NCBI GenBank assembly: GCA_025998755.1
Contig: AP024674.1
Location: 3,178,162 to 3,242,161, forward strand
Direction of reading: 5' to 3'
From: Armatimonadota bacterium
GTDB taxonomy: Bacteria; Armatimonadota; UBA5829; DSUL01
Length of the DNA: 64,000 bases
Within the stretch, counting starts at the first letter, position 1. Each line of letters starts with the position of its first letter. Under the pieces are notes generated by a model. It saw nothing but the letters and a program-made list of their open reading frames with translations. It had not been told where the DNA came from and searched no databases. Both the position numbers and the translations under genes were made by a program. Shown one piece after another: positions 35,153-43,525 of the stretch.

Positions 35153-36345
35153 CGGCTCTCTCCTTCCGCCGTATCGCGGTGCAGTTCCAGTTTCTCGGCC
35201 TCTTCCAGCTCCTTCCTGGCTGCGGCCAGCGCTTCCGGCTCCACTGCCTTTTCGATGAAGTGGCGAAGCAGAGCCCGGTACTCCTCCAGCCTGCCCTGCT
35301 CCCGCAACACCTTCTTGCGGTCGCTGAAGCTTAGGCGTTCGAACTTCGACGGAAGCGGCGGAAACGGCAGGCGCGGATGCGTCTGATACCAGAAGGCTAC
35401 ACTGAAGAAGTCGTCGTTGCGGTCGTTCTGGCTGCCGTGTTCGTGCTCGAAACGGATGGAGCGTTCGAAAGCGATGGCGTCCTCCAGATGCCAGCGGTAG
35501 ACCGTATTCTCGTTGCCGTCGCCCGTCATATACACCTCGAACAACGGGGATCCAAAACGAGCGAAGCTCTGACCGGGCTTCATTCCCCACGCTCCGCCGA
35601 AGTAGTCCTCCATTCCGGTCCCGTGCAGCAGTCGGCCGTCAACGTGGATCACGTCGTCGCCCTCGCCCCACCATCCGCCGGAGTTGGAGCGGATGTAATA
35701 GAACTGCCCCACGTAGTGTCCTTTGCCCCGGGCCTCGAACACCAGATAGTTTTCCGGTCCCAAGGCGGGCTTCTGCTGGCGATACTGCGCGTGGAAATAC
35801 AGGATATCGTTCCGCGGCTCACGGAACCGTTTGTAGTTTACGTAGTAATACACCGCCTGCAGGGTCTGATCCGACTGATTTTCCAGCGTGACGCGCGCTC
35901 TGCGGTTGAATGGCATCGGGAAGAAGCAGTTCAGGCCGCGGTCGTTCACCACGGAGACGGGCAGCGAGTCGAAGCTGTAGATCTTTCCGTGTCCCAGCCC
36001 GAAGAACGCCCCCACCGGAGACTGCACGCTGGGTTCTTTCTCCCCGTCCCAGTACATCCGCAGGATGACGTTCGTCAGCACGTCTTTATCCATTGGAGCG
36101 AAGGTGAGCCAGATGTGCGCAATCTCGCCGGGCCCCTCCAGCTCGGCGATCACGCGGGTCTCTCCCGGCTTGACGGGGTTCGCCTGTCCGCCGTCGGCGT
36201 TTCCGCCGTCAGTGGCGTAGCTGGAGACCCGGTGGCTGGTGTAGTCACGGGGTTTGGCCAGATCGCTCAGCAGAGAGGCCTTGCAGACTGCGGCCGCTCC
36301 GGCCCAGAACAGGAGCAGTCCGCTCAAGCAGGCTGTCAGGCGCAT
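35149..36345 (-). CDS. Secreted DUF2961 protein (GH172-type glycosidase)
   Basis: 398 residues from ATG 36345, with signal peptide MRLTACLSGLLLFWAGAAA and AAAGG about 10 bases upstream; a longer version from ATG 36396 or GTG 36429 is possible. The core has the DUF2961 pattern: SYATDGGNADGG early, GEIAHIWLTFAPMD, MYWDGEKEPSVQSPVGAFFG, WWGEGDDVIHVDG, HGTGMEDYFGGAWG and YRWHLEDAIAFERSIRFEHEHG. Members characterised as GH172 act on furanosides such as arabinofuranosides and difructose dianhydride. A charged helical tail follows (RLEEYRALLRHFIEKA, ELEEAEKLEL). Confidence 0.87.
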   Translation of the reverse strand: MRLTACLSGLLLFWAGAAAVCKASLLSDLAKPRDYTSHRVSSYATDGGNADGGQANPVKPGETRVIAELEGPGEIAHIWLTFAPMDKDVLTNVILRMYWDGEKEPSVQSPVGAFFGLGHGKIYSFDSLPVSVVNDRGLNCFFPMPFNRRARVTLENQSDQTLQAVYYYVNYKRFREPRNDILYFHAQYRQQKPALGPENYLVFEARGKGHYVGQFYYIRSNSGGWWGEGDDVIHVDGRLLHGTGMEDYFGGAWGMKPGQSFARFGSPLFEVYMTGDGNENTVYRWHLEDAIAFERSIRFEHEHGSQNDRNDDFFSVAFWYQTHPRLPFPPLPSKFERLSFSDRKKVLREQGRLEEYRALLRHFIEKAVEPEALAAARKELEEAEKLELHRDTAEGESR

Positions 36346-36547
36346 GCGCAGGTCCGCCTTTCTTTGTCTTTTCAGGTGAAGAAAACAGCTTTTCATTCGG
36401 TGGCGTGGCTCTCGCCTCCTGCCGCTCACCAGGCAAGGGAACTCAAGTATTCATTGCGACGTTGTTGCATAATAGATAAGTGAGGCACGGGGGCTTGTGT
36501 CGGGTTTGCCGGCGGCAGGATCCCCGGAGAGGAAAGGAGGAAAGGTC

Positions 36548-36769
36548 ATGAAAAGCATCCTCGCATTGACAATAGGTGCATTCCTAGTTCTGTCCGCAAG
36601 CGGCGTCTCCCGGGCGGGACAGGAGGATTTTTTCTGGGTGAAAGACTGGAGTCCGCGCAAGATTGTCATTGTCTGCGCCTGCGGTGCGGTCCATACGGAG
36701 CCTTCCGCAAGCCGGGCAAGTGATGACTCCACGGACACCCGCGCTGTGGCGGCGGCGCCCAATTACTGA
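36548..36769 (+). CDS. Small exported protein
   Basis: 73 residues: a signal peptide (MKSILALTIGAFLVLSASG, cleavage near SRAG), then FFWVKDWSPRKIVIVCACG and a Ser/Asp/Ala-rich tail. An excellent GAAAGGAGG site precedes the ATG. No family recognised. The pair of cysteines in CACG could form a disulfide or hold a metal. It lies 163 bases before the Lys/Cys-rich secreted protein gene and may share its transcript. The 163-base gap shows no other feature. Confidence 0.65.
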   Translation: MKSILALTIGAFLVLSASGVSRAGQEDFFWVKDWSPRKIVIVCACGAVHTEPSASRASDDSTDTRAVAAAPNY

Positions 36770-36932
36770 TCGCCTTCCTGAAGCGGCATCCAGGTCCTGG
36801 CGCAAATTTCCATCAGGCCTGTTAACTCTGTGGGAACCCGCCACGTCCAATTGCTGTAGATGCTTCTGAGTCTCAAGAGCAGGCTCTCTTCCCTTTTGGG
36901 AGGCATTCGGTCTGCAGAGAAAGGATATCGTC

Positions 36933-37343
36933 ATGACGAAAATCGTTTTCGCTGTGCTCGCAGCTTTTGCTCTTCAGGTGATCGGGGGAGCGGCTTTCGC
37001 TGCCCCGGATGTTCTGAAGGCGGATAACGCTATCTCCAATCCGATGGCTGCCTGTTGCGGCGCCGGCAAGGACGGCAAGGAGGAGAAGGATAAAAATAAG
37101 GAGTCCAAGAAGGGCTCAAGGTCTGTTGTGTCCGTCTCTGAATTTTTGCCCGCCTGCGGCGGAAGCTGCGACACCAGGAAGAAGGATGAGAAGCAGGAGC
37201 CTAAGGCGGCTGTTGCCTGCGGCAAGGACAAGAAGGATAAGGAAGATGCCAAGCAGCCGAAGTCGGTGATGGCCTGCGGTGGCAGTTGCGATTCCAAGAA
37301 GAAGGACGAGAAGCAGGAGCCGAAGGCCGTTTTCCTTTCCTGA
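36933..37343 (+). CDS. Secreted Lys-rich protein with Cys repeats
   Basis: 136 residues. Signal peptide to about residue 23 (GGAAFA), then a highly charged, presumably disordered chain rich in Lys, Asp and Glu, punctuated by cysteine motifs: ACCGAGK (40-46), PACGGSCD (73-80), VACGK (94-98) and MACGGSCD (113-120). The segment CGGSCD + 12 residues ending KKDEKQEPKA occurs twice (75-92 and 115-132) from a 120-bp direct repeat at DNA level. AGAAAGGA precedes the ATG. No family recognised; thiol or metal binding at the cell surface is a guess. A strong terminator follows at 37376. Confidence 0.75.
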   Translation: MTKIVFAVLAAFALQVIGGAAFAAPDVLKADNAISNPMAACCGAGKDGKEEKDKNKESKKGSRSVVSVSEFLPACGGSCDTRKKDEKQEPKAAVACGKDKKDKEDAKQPKSVMACGGSCDSKKKDEKQEPKAVFLS

Positions 37344-37375
37344 CCTCTCGCCCGGATTCGGAAAGGTCTTGAGAG

Positions 37376-37404
37376 GGCCGCCGGAGATCTCCGGCGGCCT
37401 TTTC
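37376..37404 (+). terminator. Intrinsic terminator
   Basis: A 24-base perfect palindrome (37376-37399; arms ggccgccggaga / tctccggcggcc) followed by ttttc, 33 bases after the stop of the Lys/Cys-rich gene. Confidence 0.85.
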
Positions 37405-37519
37405 GCACTCCGGTTATTGACGCAGGCGGCGGGCTGCCGTACACTGAATCCGGTAAAATCGCAACTTCCTGGGTCGCGGGAGTGCCGCGGTTGCCGCGGA
37501 CAGAAGGGAGAAAACCGGA

Positions 37520-39721
37520 GTGTCGTTTCCACCTTCGCGCCATATCGTTCTTCTTGCCATTGCCGCCGTCCTCCTGGCCACTCCGGCCGGGGCTGATGTC
37601 ATCGTGGACATTCCGCTTGATGCCCAGATAGACAGCGGGCTCGGCCCCGCCATTACAGGTTTCACCTCTTTTGAGTCCGAGAACGGCGTCGGTTTCGTGC
37701 GCAAGTATGTCACACCCGGAGGATGGTATTTCGGTCCGGTGGTGGACCTGGTAAAAGCCGGCTACGGGCCGTGGGTTGACCTCTCCCGTCCAGGGACAGA
37801 GATCCGCTATGTCGCGCGTTATTTCCAGGGAGGGGGAAACAGCAATCCTTACGGTGATGCCCCCATCTTCATGGTTCTGAGGGACGTAAACGGGAAGAGC
37901 GGGGGGTTGGGGATCTCCTACGGACCGCGACCTGAACCCACCTTCCCGCAATGGATCGAGTGCGTGGACTCTGTGGTGGCCGATCACTGGCCGCTGGATC
38001 CGGACTTTGACCCTTCCCGCGTGGTGGCCATCGAGTTCTTCGGGACGGACTGGTCCGGGACCGGGGACGATTTCATTGACATCCGCAACCTCCGGATCGT
38101 GACCCCGCGCGTGTTCAACCCGATCCCGCTATCCGAAGCCCGGATGGCGGGTGACGGACAGGCGGTGGAGACGTCGGGTTTTGTCACGGCGGTCTTCGAT
38201 GCGGTCGGACGTTTTTACATCCAGCAGCCCGGCCGGTTCTGCGCGATTCAGGTTCGTGCGGAGAACCTCCCGACGGAAGGGGCGACCGTGGCGCTTGCAG
38301 GAACACTCGCCCGGGACGACGAGACGGGCGAGCGCTACATTCAGGCCGAGGAATGGAGGCTCATCCCACAGGCTGGCACAATCCGGCCGCTGCATATGAA
38401 GGCGTCTGCTGTGGGAGGCTTGGCGACACCGTGGCAAGCAGGGGTGGAGGGTGCAGCCGGGCCCAACAACGTGGGTCTGCTGGTCGAGCTGACAGGTCTC
38501 ATCATCCGGAAGGAACCCTTTGCCGAGGCGCTTTACCTGGACGACGGCTCCGGGGTTGGGGATGGCCCCGGAGGGAAAGGTGTGCGTGTGGACTGCTCGT
38601 GGCTCGCCACGCGCGACCGGCCGTATCTTTGCGAGGGGGAGAGACTGACCATCCGCGGGATCTCCAGCCTGTATAGGCAGCCGGACGGGCGTCTGATCCG
38701 CGCGCTTCGCCCCTCGGGGAAACCCGTCCGTGAAAACTTCTTCTCCCCGGGCAACGAGCCGGTCACCATCAGGGCCCTGGTGATCAACTTCGATCCGCGC
38801 TGCCCGGCGTACGGCAACCGTCCTACCCACGAGGTGTTTGGATGGTATGACCCGCCGACTCAGATACAGTCTTACATCCGAGATCTGAGAGAGGCGAGCG
38901 GCGGCTGGTGCAACTACGTGGTGGTGGACTGGATCGAGGCGGATTATCATCCCTACTTCGAGGACGGTTTCGCATACGACCCGGACGAGTATGTCTATCG
39001 CTGGAACAACCGGGACACCATCCCCCTGCACCCGGGCACGATGGACTATGTCCGCCTGGTGACCGACAAGACTTATCCCCATAATCAGCCATTCAGCATC
39101 GCCGAGCGGGTGGCATCCGGCGAGGTGGACGAGGTGTTCCTGTTCGGCGCTCCGGCCGGGATGTCGGCGTGGGAGGCCGCGATGGCCGGACCCAGTCCTT
39201 TCTTTGTGAACGGGGGGACGTATTATGTGCCGTCCGCGGGCCGCAACTTCGTGCTGATGGGGTTCAACTATGAGCGGGATGTGGACTGCATGCTGGAGGA
39301 CTTCCTGCACCGGACGGAATGCGTGCTCAGCCGGGTCTACTCGCCTCCGCAGTGGTGGTTCCCCACTTGGCCTATCACGAACGACTGGGACCGGTTCCGG
39401 ATGTTCGATCTCATTCGGCCCGGCGAGGCGGCTGTCGGCATCTGCCACTTCTCGCCGAACAGCCTGAGCGACTATGACTGGGGAAATCCCACCTATGTCT
39501 GGAGTATGTGTGACGACTGGAAGCTCAACTGGCCCAACCTGGTGGGCGCGGCTTCCAAGAGGCTGGTGAATCACCGGGAGTGGGGCGGAGGGGATCAGCG
39601 CCTGCACCATCTCTGGTGGCTGGAGCACCTGCCCCGCGCGCCGGGCGTAAGCCCGGACGGCCGCCAGAACAACTGGTGGAAATACACCTGCACGTTCAAC
39701 GACTACCCTGAAAGCCGCTGA
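37520..39721 (+). CDS. Large secreted protein with OB-like modules and unknown C-terminal domain
   Basis: 733 residues from GTG 37520 with GGGAG about 9 bases upstream; signal peptide LLAIAAVLLATPAGA. Residues about 27-205 look like a beta-sandwich carbohydrate-binding region (GGWYFGPVVDLVKAGYGPW). Two OB-like modules follow (about 209-290 with FYIQQPGRFCAIQVRAENL, and 298-395 with GPNNVGLLVELTGLI and LYLDDGSG). The C-terminal 340 residues (NFDPRCPAYGNRPTHEVFGW, IAERVASGEVDEVFLFGAP, FVLMGFNYERDVDCMLEDFL, VGICHFSPNSLSDYDW) form one large conserved-looking domain I cannot name. Probably an extracellular enzyme or binding protein; single-gene unit between terminators. Confidence 0.75.
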   Translation: MSFPPSRHIVLLAIAAVLLATPAGADVIVDIPLDAQIDSGLGPAITGFTSFESENGVGFVRKYVTPGGWYFGPVVDLVKAGYGPWVDLSRPGTEIRYVARYFQGGGNSNPYGDAPIFMVLRDVNGKSGGLGISYGPRPEPTFPQWIECVDSVVADHWPLDPDFDPSRVVAIEFFGTDWSGTGDDFIDIRNLRIVTPRVFNPIPLSEARMAGDGQAVETSGFVTAVFDAVGRFYIQQPGRFCAIQVRAENLPTEGATVALAGTLARDDETGERYIQAEEWRLIPQAGTIRPLHMKASAVGGLATPWQAGVEGAAGPNNVGLLVELTGLIIRKEPFAEALYLDDGSGVGDGPGGKGVRVDCSWLATRDRPYLCEGERLTIRGISSLYRQPDGRLIRALRPSGKPVRENFFSPGNEPVTIRALVINFDPRCPAYGNRPTHEVFGWYDPPTQIQSYIRDLREASGGWCNYVVVDWIEADYHPYFEDGFAYDPDEYVYRWNNRDTIPLHPGTMDYVRLVTDKTYPHNQPFSIAERVASGEVDEVFLFGAPAGMSAWEAAMAGPSPFFVNGGTYYVPSAGRNFVLMGFNYERDVDCMLEDFLHRTECVLSRVYSPPQWWFPTWPITNDWDRFRMFDLIRPGEAAVGICHFSPNSLSDYDWGNPTYVWSMCDDWKLNWPNLVGAASKRLVNHREWGGGDQRLHHLWWLEHLPRAPGVSPDGRQNNWWKYTCTFNDYPESR

Positions 39722-39775
39722 CGCTGCCGGCGCGTTCCGCGCGCAGATCGGCAATGCATCATCCTGACCCGAAGG

Positions 39776-39802
39776 CTCTCCCGAGCCCGGGAGAGGGCTT
39801 TT
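39776..39802 (+). terminator. Hairpin terminator
   Basis: A 7-bp stem ctctccc / gggagag with a 6-base loop followed by ggctttta, 55 bases after the stop of the 37520 gene. Confidence 0.65.
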
Positions 39803-39944
39803 ATACCATCGCCCGCAATCAGGACAGCAAAAAAATCTAAGATGCCTGCAGGGAGGAGGGCAAGAAAAAGCCCTCTCCTGTTGTGGTGTTTAGATTGGTG
39901 GAAGAGGGTTGGGGTGGGCGGTAACCTGGTAATCGGTGTCCCTA

Positions 39945-40040
39945 CGGTGGTTGAGCCGCCCGGCGGAGCCGGGCGAGTCGAAACCACATCCTGCATCCCG
40001 CGGTCTCGATACGCACGGCTGGCGCCGCGCCACTCCACCA
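39945..40040 (+). repeat. Twin-hairpin dispersed repeat, copy C
   Basis: 96 bp in the same orientation as copy A: cggtggttgagccgcccgg..gggcgagtcgaaacc then ggtctcgatacgcacggc..gccgcgccactccacc. Stem changes are partly compensated (ccgcccgg against ccgggcg), which suggests the hairpins themselves are preserved. Confidence 0.85.
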
Positions 40041-40056
40041 GCTTAGAGAACTGATG

Positions 40057-40088
40057 AAAAAGCCCCCTTACGGTTTGAAGGGGGCTTT
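40057..40088 (-). terminator. Intrinsic terminator of the PEP-CTERM gene
   Basis: An 11-bp perfect stem aaagccccctt / aagggggcttt with an 8-base loop; read leftward it is followed by ttc after a run of five T. It lies about 85 bases after the stop of the 40172 gene. Confidence 0.85.
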
Positions 40089-40171
40089 CGCGACTCTCCT
40101 TGGGAGCGCGTTCCACTCAAAGCGCGCTTATCACTCTCGGATGCGGCGCCGCCACCGGGCGCCGATGACTG

Positions 40172-41008
40172 TCAGACGGGCCGCTCGCGCTTCCTCAGCC
40201 TGAGAAGGCCCAGTCCTCCCATTCCGGCCAGCGCTCCCATCTGGAAGAAAACGGGCTCGGGAATGGAATACACGAACTCCTGGCGGTGATCATACCAACT
40301 GAATTCGCCCGATCGCGGGGCCTGCACCCAGATGGCGTTACCGGTATAATTGGCCGAGTTGGCGAAGGCCAGTTGCACGTAGCTCTGAGCCGACGCCGCC
40401 CAGCTGCCGCCTATCGCGTTGATAAGCGTGTAGTTGCCTCCGTACTGAACGATATCCCAGATGGCCAGCTGCACGGGGACCTGAACACTCTGGGTCCACA
40501 CATTGACGTAGTTGTCTGTCAGCCACGCCACCGCAGCGGCCCGCTTGGCCGCAGTATCAGTCCCAGACGGAAGCGTGGCATTGCTCGCCAGATAGTCTCT
40601 GTCGTGCAGCGCGGAGCTGAGGCCTGCCCCTTGACTGGAGTCATTAGGGTTCTCGTAGTACCAGAGGTTATTGGGTTCCTGCGACAGGTCCGGGTAACCG
40701 TCCGGCGTCCCGGTGGGCCGCAGGTCGGGGGCCGAAGCGTCCGTTACCCGGCCTAGCGCTGCCAGGGTCTGGTAGGTCTCGTTACCGGCAATATGGTGGT
40801 TGTAGTCGACGCAGAACATCCGGTAGGCAACACCGTTTATCTCTCCGCGGTAACCCCCCACATATACGCCTCCAAGGATGGCGGACACGCTAGTGTCCAC
40901 TCCCAGGAACTTGAACGGCTGCAGGGCAGCTCCGGATGCCCCTGGCGCGGCCGCCACCGCCACTGCCAGTATCAGAACAACCACACGGGAAATCCTTGAG
41001 ATTCCCAT
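40172..41008 (-). CDS. PEP-CTERM-sorted secreted protein
   Basis: 278 residues. A signal peptide (VVVLILAVAVAAAPGASG) and a C-terminal sorting signal: Pro-Glu-Pro in SIPEPVFFQ, a hydrophobic helix MGALAGMGGLGLL and the basic end RLRKRERPV. PEP-CTERM proteins are cut at this signal by exosortase and delivered to the surface or polysaccharide matrix. The body shows NGVAYRMFCVDYNHHI and VPVQLAIWDIVQYGGNYT, shared with the protein at 43526, so the two are paralogues. GGGAGG precedes the ATG. Function of the body unknown. No exosortase gene is visible in this window. Confidence 0.85.
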   Translation of the reverse strand: MGISRISRVVVLILAVAVAAAPGASGAALQPFKFLGVDTSVSAILGGVYVGGYRGEINGVAYRMFCVDYNHHIAGNETYQTLAALGRVTDASAPDLRPTGTPDGYPDLSQEPNNLWYYENPNDSSQGAGLSSALHDRDYLASNATLPSGTDTAAKRAAAVAWLTDNYVNVWTQSVQVPVQLAIWDIVQYGGNYTLINAIGGSWAASAQSYVQLAFANSANYTGNAIWVQAPRSGEFSWYDHRQEFVYSIPEPVFFQMGALAGMGGLGLLRLRKRERPV

Positions 41009-41255
41009 TTCTTTCTTTACCTCCCTTCCTAAGTCTCCGATCTTACCGGAAGCGGGGAAGGAACACCCGCTCGCCGGGGGTCGCTTTCACCGGCCGATCT
41101 CCTTGCCCACGGAGCAAGCATGTCGCTTGTGTCCCTCACGGCCGGTCACACTCCTTTCAATCCAAGCTTGGTTGTCTCTTCACTGCCTCCTTTCAACAAT
41201 GGGATATTGTGGCCGGGACAGCCCCAGCATGGCGGCCATCCCGGCAACACCTGGG

Positions 41256-42320
41256 TCACTGCACCTTTATGACTTCAGAATACTGCGGCCAGAACGCCTT
41301 GACCTCGGCGTTTTTCTGAAACTCCGCGAACTTGGCTTCCACCTTCTTTGCCGTTTGCGGGCCTGCCTTGACAAGCTTGGCGCCAATCTCGCACTCGGTC
41401 TTGACCTCTTCGAACGGCATGGTCTGGGCCGGACGCTTGTCCAGGCAACGGATGATCCACCAGGCTCCCGCGAACTGCCGGGGTCCGATGCGGTCTCCCA
41501 CCTTCATGCCGAACACGGCTTCTTCCAGGCCGGGAATGACGCTGGCCCGCGTGCGGCCGCGCACGGTGGGAGGAAGTACGCCGTCATTCTCCTTGCTGTC
41601 GTCCAGGCTGTAGTTCTTCACTACCGTCGCCCAGGCGATGCCGCGGTTCAGGTCCGCCAGCGCCTTCTTCGCATCCTCCTCGGTGCGCGTCACAATCACC
41701 GCGAGCTGCACCGTCTCGGGCATGTAGAACCGAGCGTTTGGGTTCTTAGGGTCGGTGTTCCGCCGGTAGAACTCCCGGATCTCCGCGTCGGTGACCTTGA
41801 CCCCTTTGGTCAACACATTTGTCTGAGCCAGTTGGAGCTTGAGGTTGCTCTTGAACTGCTCCTCGGTTAGGCCCTGGCGCTGCAGGTTTTCCTTGAAGTT
41901 CTTGCGCTTTGCCAGCTCCTGGAAGCGGGCCTCCACCTGTTCATCCGTGGGAAGCACCCCTTCCTTCTCAGCGAACTGCAGCTGGAGCTGCTCGGCCACC
42001 AGCGCCCGGGCCACCGGCGCGCCAGCCGCCCGTTGCAGGCGGTCGAAGAAGGTGTTCTTGTCCACGGTGGCCCCGTTGACGGAGAATACCACCTCCTTTG
42101 CGTGATACCGGGCGCGCATCCCGAAGACGCCGATCACCAGCCCGATGAACAACGCCAGGAGCGCCACTCCCCAGACCAGAAGGGGAGAGCCCTTCTTCGC
42201 GGCGGCTTGCGTCCCGGCGGCCGCCTGCCGCGGAGTCGCGGCCCGTCGGGGCACCGCTTTCGATTCTGCGGCACCGGGTTCGGCGGGAGACGGAGCAGTC
42301 TGCTCTGTCGCGTCTGTCAT
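41256..42320 (-). CDS. Membrane-anchored SurA/PrsA-like peptidyl-prolyl isomerase
   Basis: 354 residues. A 45-residue Ala/Pro-rich cytoplasmic tail leads into one membrane helix (LLVWGVALLALFIGLVIGVFG) and an extracytoplasmic region: SurA-N-like helices (ALVAEQLQLQFAEKEG, AEIREFYRRNTD) and a parvulin domain (ETVQLAVIVTRTEEDAKKAL, GVLPPTVRGR, VFGMKVGDRIGPRQFAGAWWIIRC). Parvulin foldases help secreted proteins fold. Its position between a sugar transferase gene and PEP-CTERM genes recalls the EpsD-type PPIases of exopolysaccharide/exosortase loci. There are 247 featureless bases between it and the downstream PEP-CTERM gene. Confidence 0.88.
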   Translation of the reverse strand: MTDATEQTAPSPAEPGAAESKAVPRRAATPRQAAAGTQAAAKKGSPLLVWGVALLALFIGLVIGVFGMRARYHAKEVVFSVNGATVDKNTFFDRLQRAAGAPVARALVAEQLQLQFAEKEGVLPTDEQVEARFQELAKRKNFKENLQRQGLTEEQFKSNLKLQLAQTNVLTKGVKVTDAEIREFYRRNTDPKNPNARFYMPETVQLAVIVTRTEEDAKKALADLNRGIAWATVVKNYSLDDSKENDGVLPPTVRGRTRASVIPGLEEAVFGMKVGDRIGPRQFAGAWWIIRCLDKRPAQTMPFEEVKTECEIGAKLVKAGPQTAKKVEAKFAEFQKNAEVKAFWPQYSEVIKVQ

Positions 42321-42451
42321 CTATCGAGTCCTCCAAGCTTCTCCGACCACGCGGAGGTTCCTCTGCAGACACGGGCGGCTTCATCCGCCTCCCGCCGAGA
42401 GGCCGTGCTCCGGTAACACGAGCACCCTTGCCTTCCTCTCATCATAGTTCG

Positions 42452-43270
42452 CTAATAAGCCCCTTCGCCCCGCAGCACAGCGCGCACCGCCCGTTTCAGG
42501 ATATTGAAGTCCGTCTTCAGGGAGCGCCGGCGAATGTACATCAGATCCAGCTCGATCCAGCGCTCGAATGGCAGATCCGAACGCCCGCATACCTCCCTGA
42601 GACAGACCAGACCTGGCGGAACGGTCAACCTCAGCTCGTGGTGCAGCAGGTACTTGTCCACCTCGTGCGGCAGATGGGGACGTGGACCCACGAGGCTCAA
42701 ATCCCCCTTCAACACGTTGTAGAACTGGGGCAGCTCGTCCAGCGAAGTCTTACGCAGAAACCGCCCGACGCGCGTCACTCGCGGGTCATTGCGGATCTTG
42801 AAGACCGGCCCGTTCTGCTCGTTCTGCTGAGCCAAATGATGCTTGATTTCGTCCGCATTGACCACCATACTGCGGAACTTGTAGAACGTGAACGGACGCC
42901 GGTGTTGTCCAATGCGCGTCTGGCGGTAGAAAATCGGTCCGCGGTCTTCCAGCCAGATGGCCAGCGCGATCAACAGGAACAGCGGAGAGAGCAGAATTAA
43001 CATCCCTGCCGAGACCGCGATGTCCACAGCGCGTTTGATGCGGGGATACCACGGGCTGGTGGATGCCTCCAGTGAAAGCCCGCAGAGGAAGAAGAGCTCC
43101 TCCTCCTCCTTCGTCAGCCCCAGGCCACCACCCGCCACGCCGGGCCAGGCAAACGGATAGGAAATCTCAGGCTCTTCCTGGGGCGACGGTGTTGCTTGGC
43201 TCCCTTCCTGAGGCGCGGCGGTCATATCCGTTTCAGGCTTCTCGCCCAACTTATTCTCGGCGACTGCCAT
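42452..43270 (-). CDS. Polyprenyl-phosphate sugar-1-phosphate transferase
   Basis: 272 residues from ATG 43270 with GGAGG 10 bases upstream; the frame is open further upstream but without family-like sequence. A 75-residue variable N-terminus precedes the WcaJ/EpsL-type catalytic domain: KRAVDIAVSAGMLILLSPLF (single membrane helix), GPIFYRQTRIGQ, FTFYKFRSMVVNAD, GRFLRKTSLDELPQFYNVLKG and DLSLVGPRPHLPHEV. It transfers a sugar phosphate to undecaprenyl phosphate, the first step of exopolysaccharide repeat-unit synthesis. It lacks the CoA-binding/multi-helix N-terminal half of long WcaJ proteins. Confidence 0.92.
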   Translation of the reverse strand: MAVAENKLGEKPETDMTAAPQEGSQATPSPQEEPEISYPFAWPGVAGGGLGLTKEEEELFFLCGLSLEASTSPWYPRIKRAVDIAVSAGMLILLSPLFLLIALAIWLEDRGPIFYRQTRIGQHRRPFTFYKFRSMVVNADEIKHHLAQQNEQNGPVFKIRNDPRVTRVGRFLRKTSLDELPQFYNVLKGDLSLVGPRPHLPHEVDKYLLHHELRLTVPPGLVCLREVCGRSDLPFERWIELDLMYIRRRSLKTDFNILKRAVRAVLRGEGAY

Positions 43271-43467
43271 AATTCCCCAACCTCCACGATCGCTCCTTGC
43301 CGGCTTCCCACCCGACTCGCTTCGCCGGCGTTCGACCGCGGTCTCTCGTACTCGAAAGCTTCTTTCTTTCCTGTGGAGGACGGTTACCTCCATGATGCTG
43401 GGCAAGGCAGCCCCGATCACCCGGGACTGCCTCCTCCACTTTTACGATTAAACCACAGATTATTCCG

Positions 43468-43491
43468 AAAATTGATCCCGACTGGGATCAA
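43468..43491 (-). terminator. Intrinsic terminator
   Basis: A perfect 8-bp stem ttgatccc / gggatcaa with a 4-base loop; leftward it is followed by ttttcgg. It lies 34 bases after the stop of the 43526 PEP-CTERM gene. Confidence 0.8.
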
Positions 43492-43525
43492 CCAGCCAAG
43501 CGGGATCCCATCCCGCCTGCAACTC

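Noticed and set aside
38129-39754. A 541-codon - strand frame opposite the 37520 gene
   Set aside because: The + strand frame has a signal peptide, modules and terminators; the antisense translation has none.
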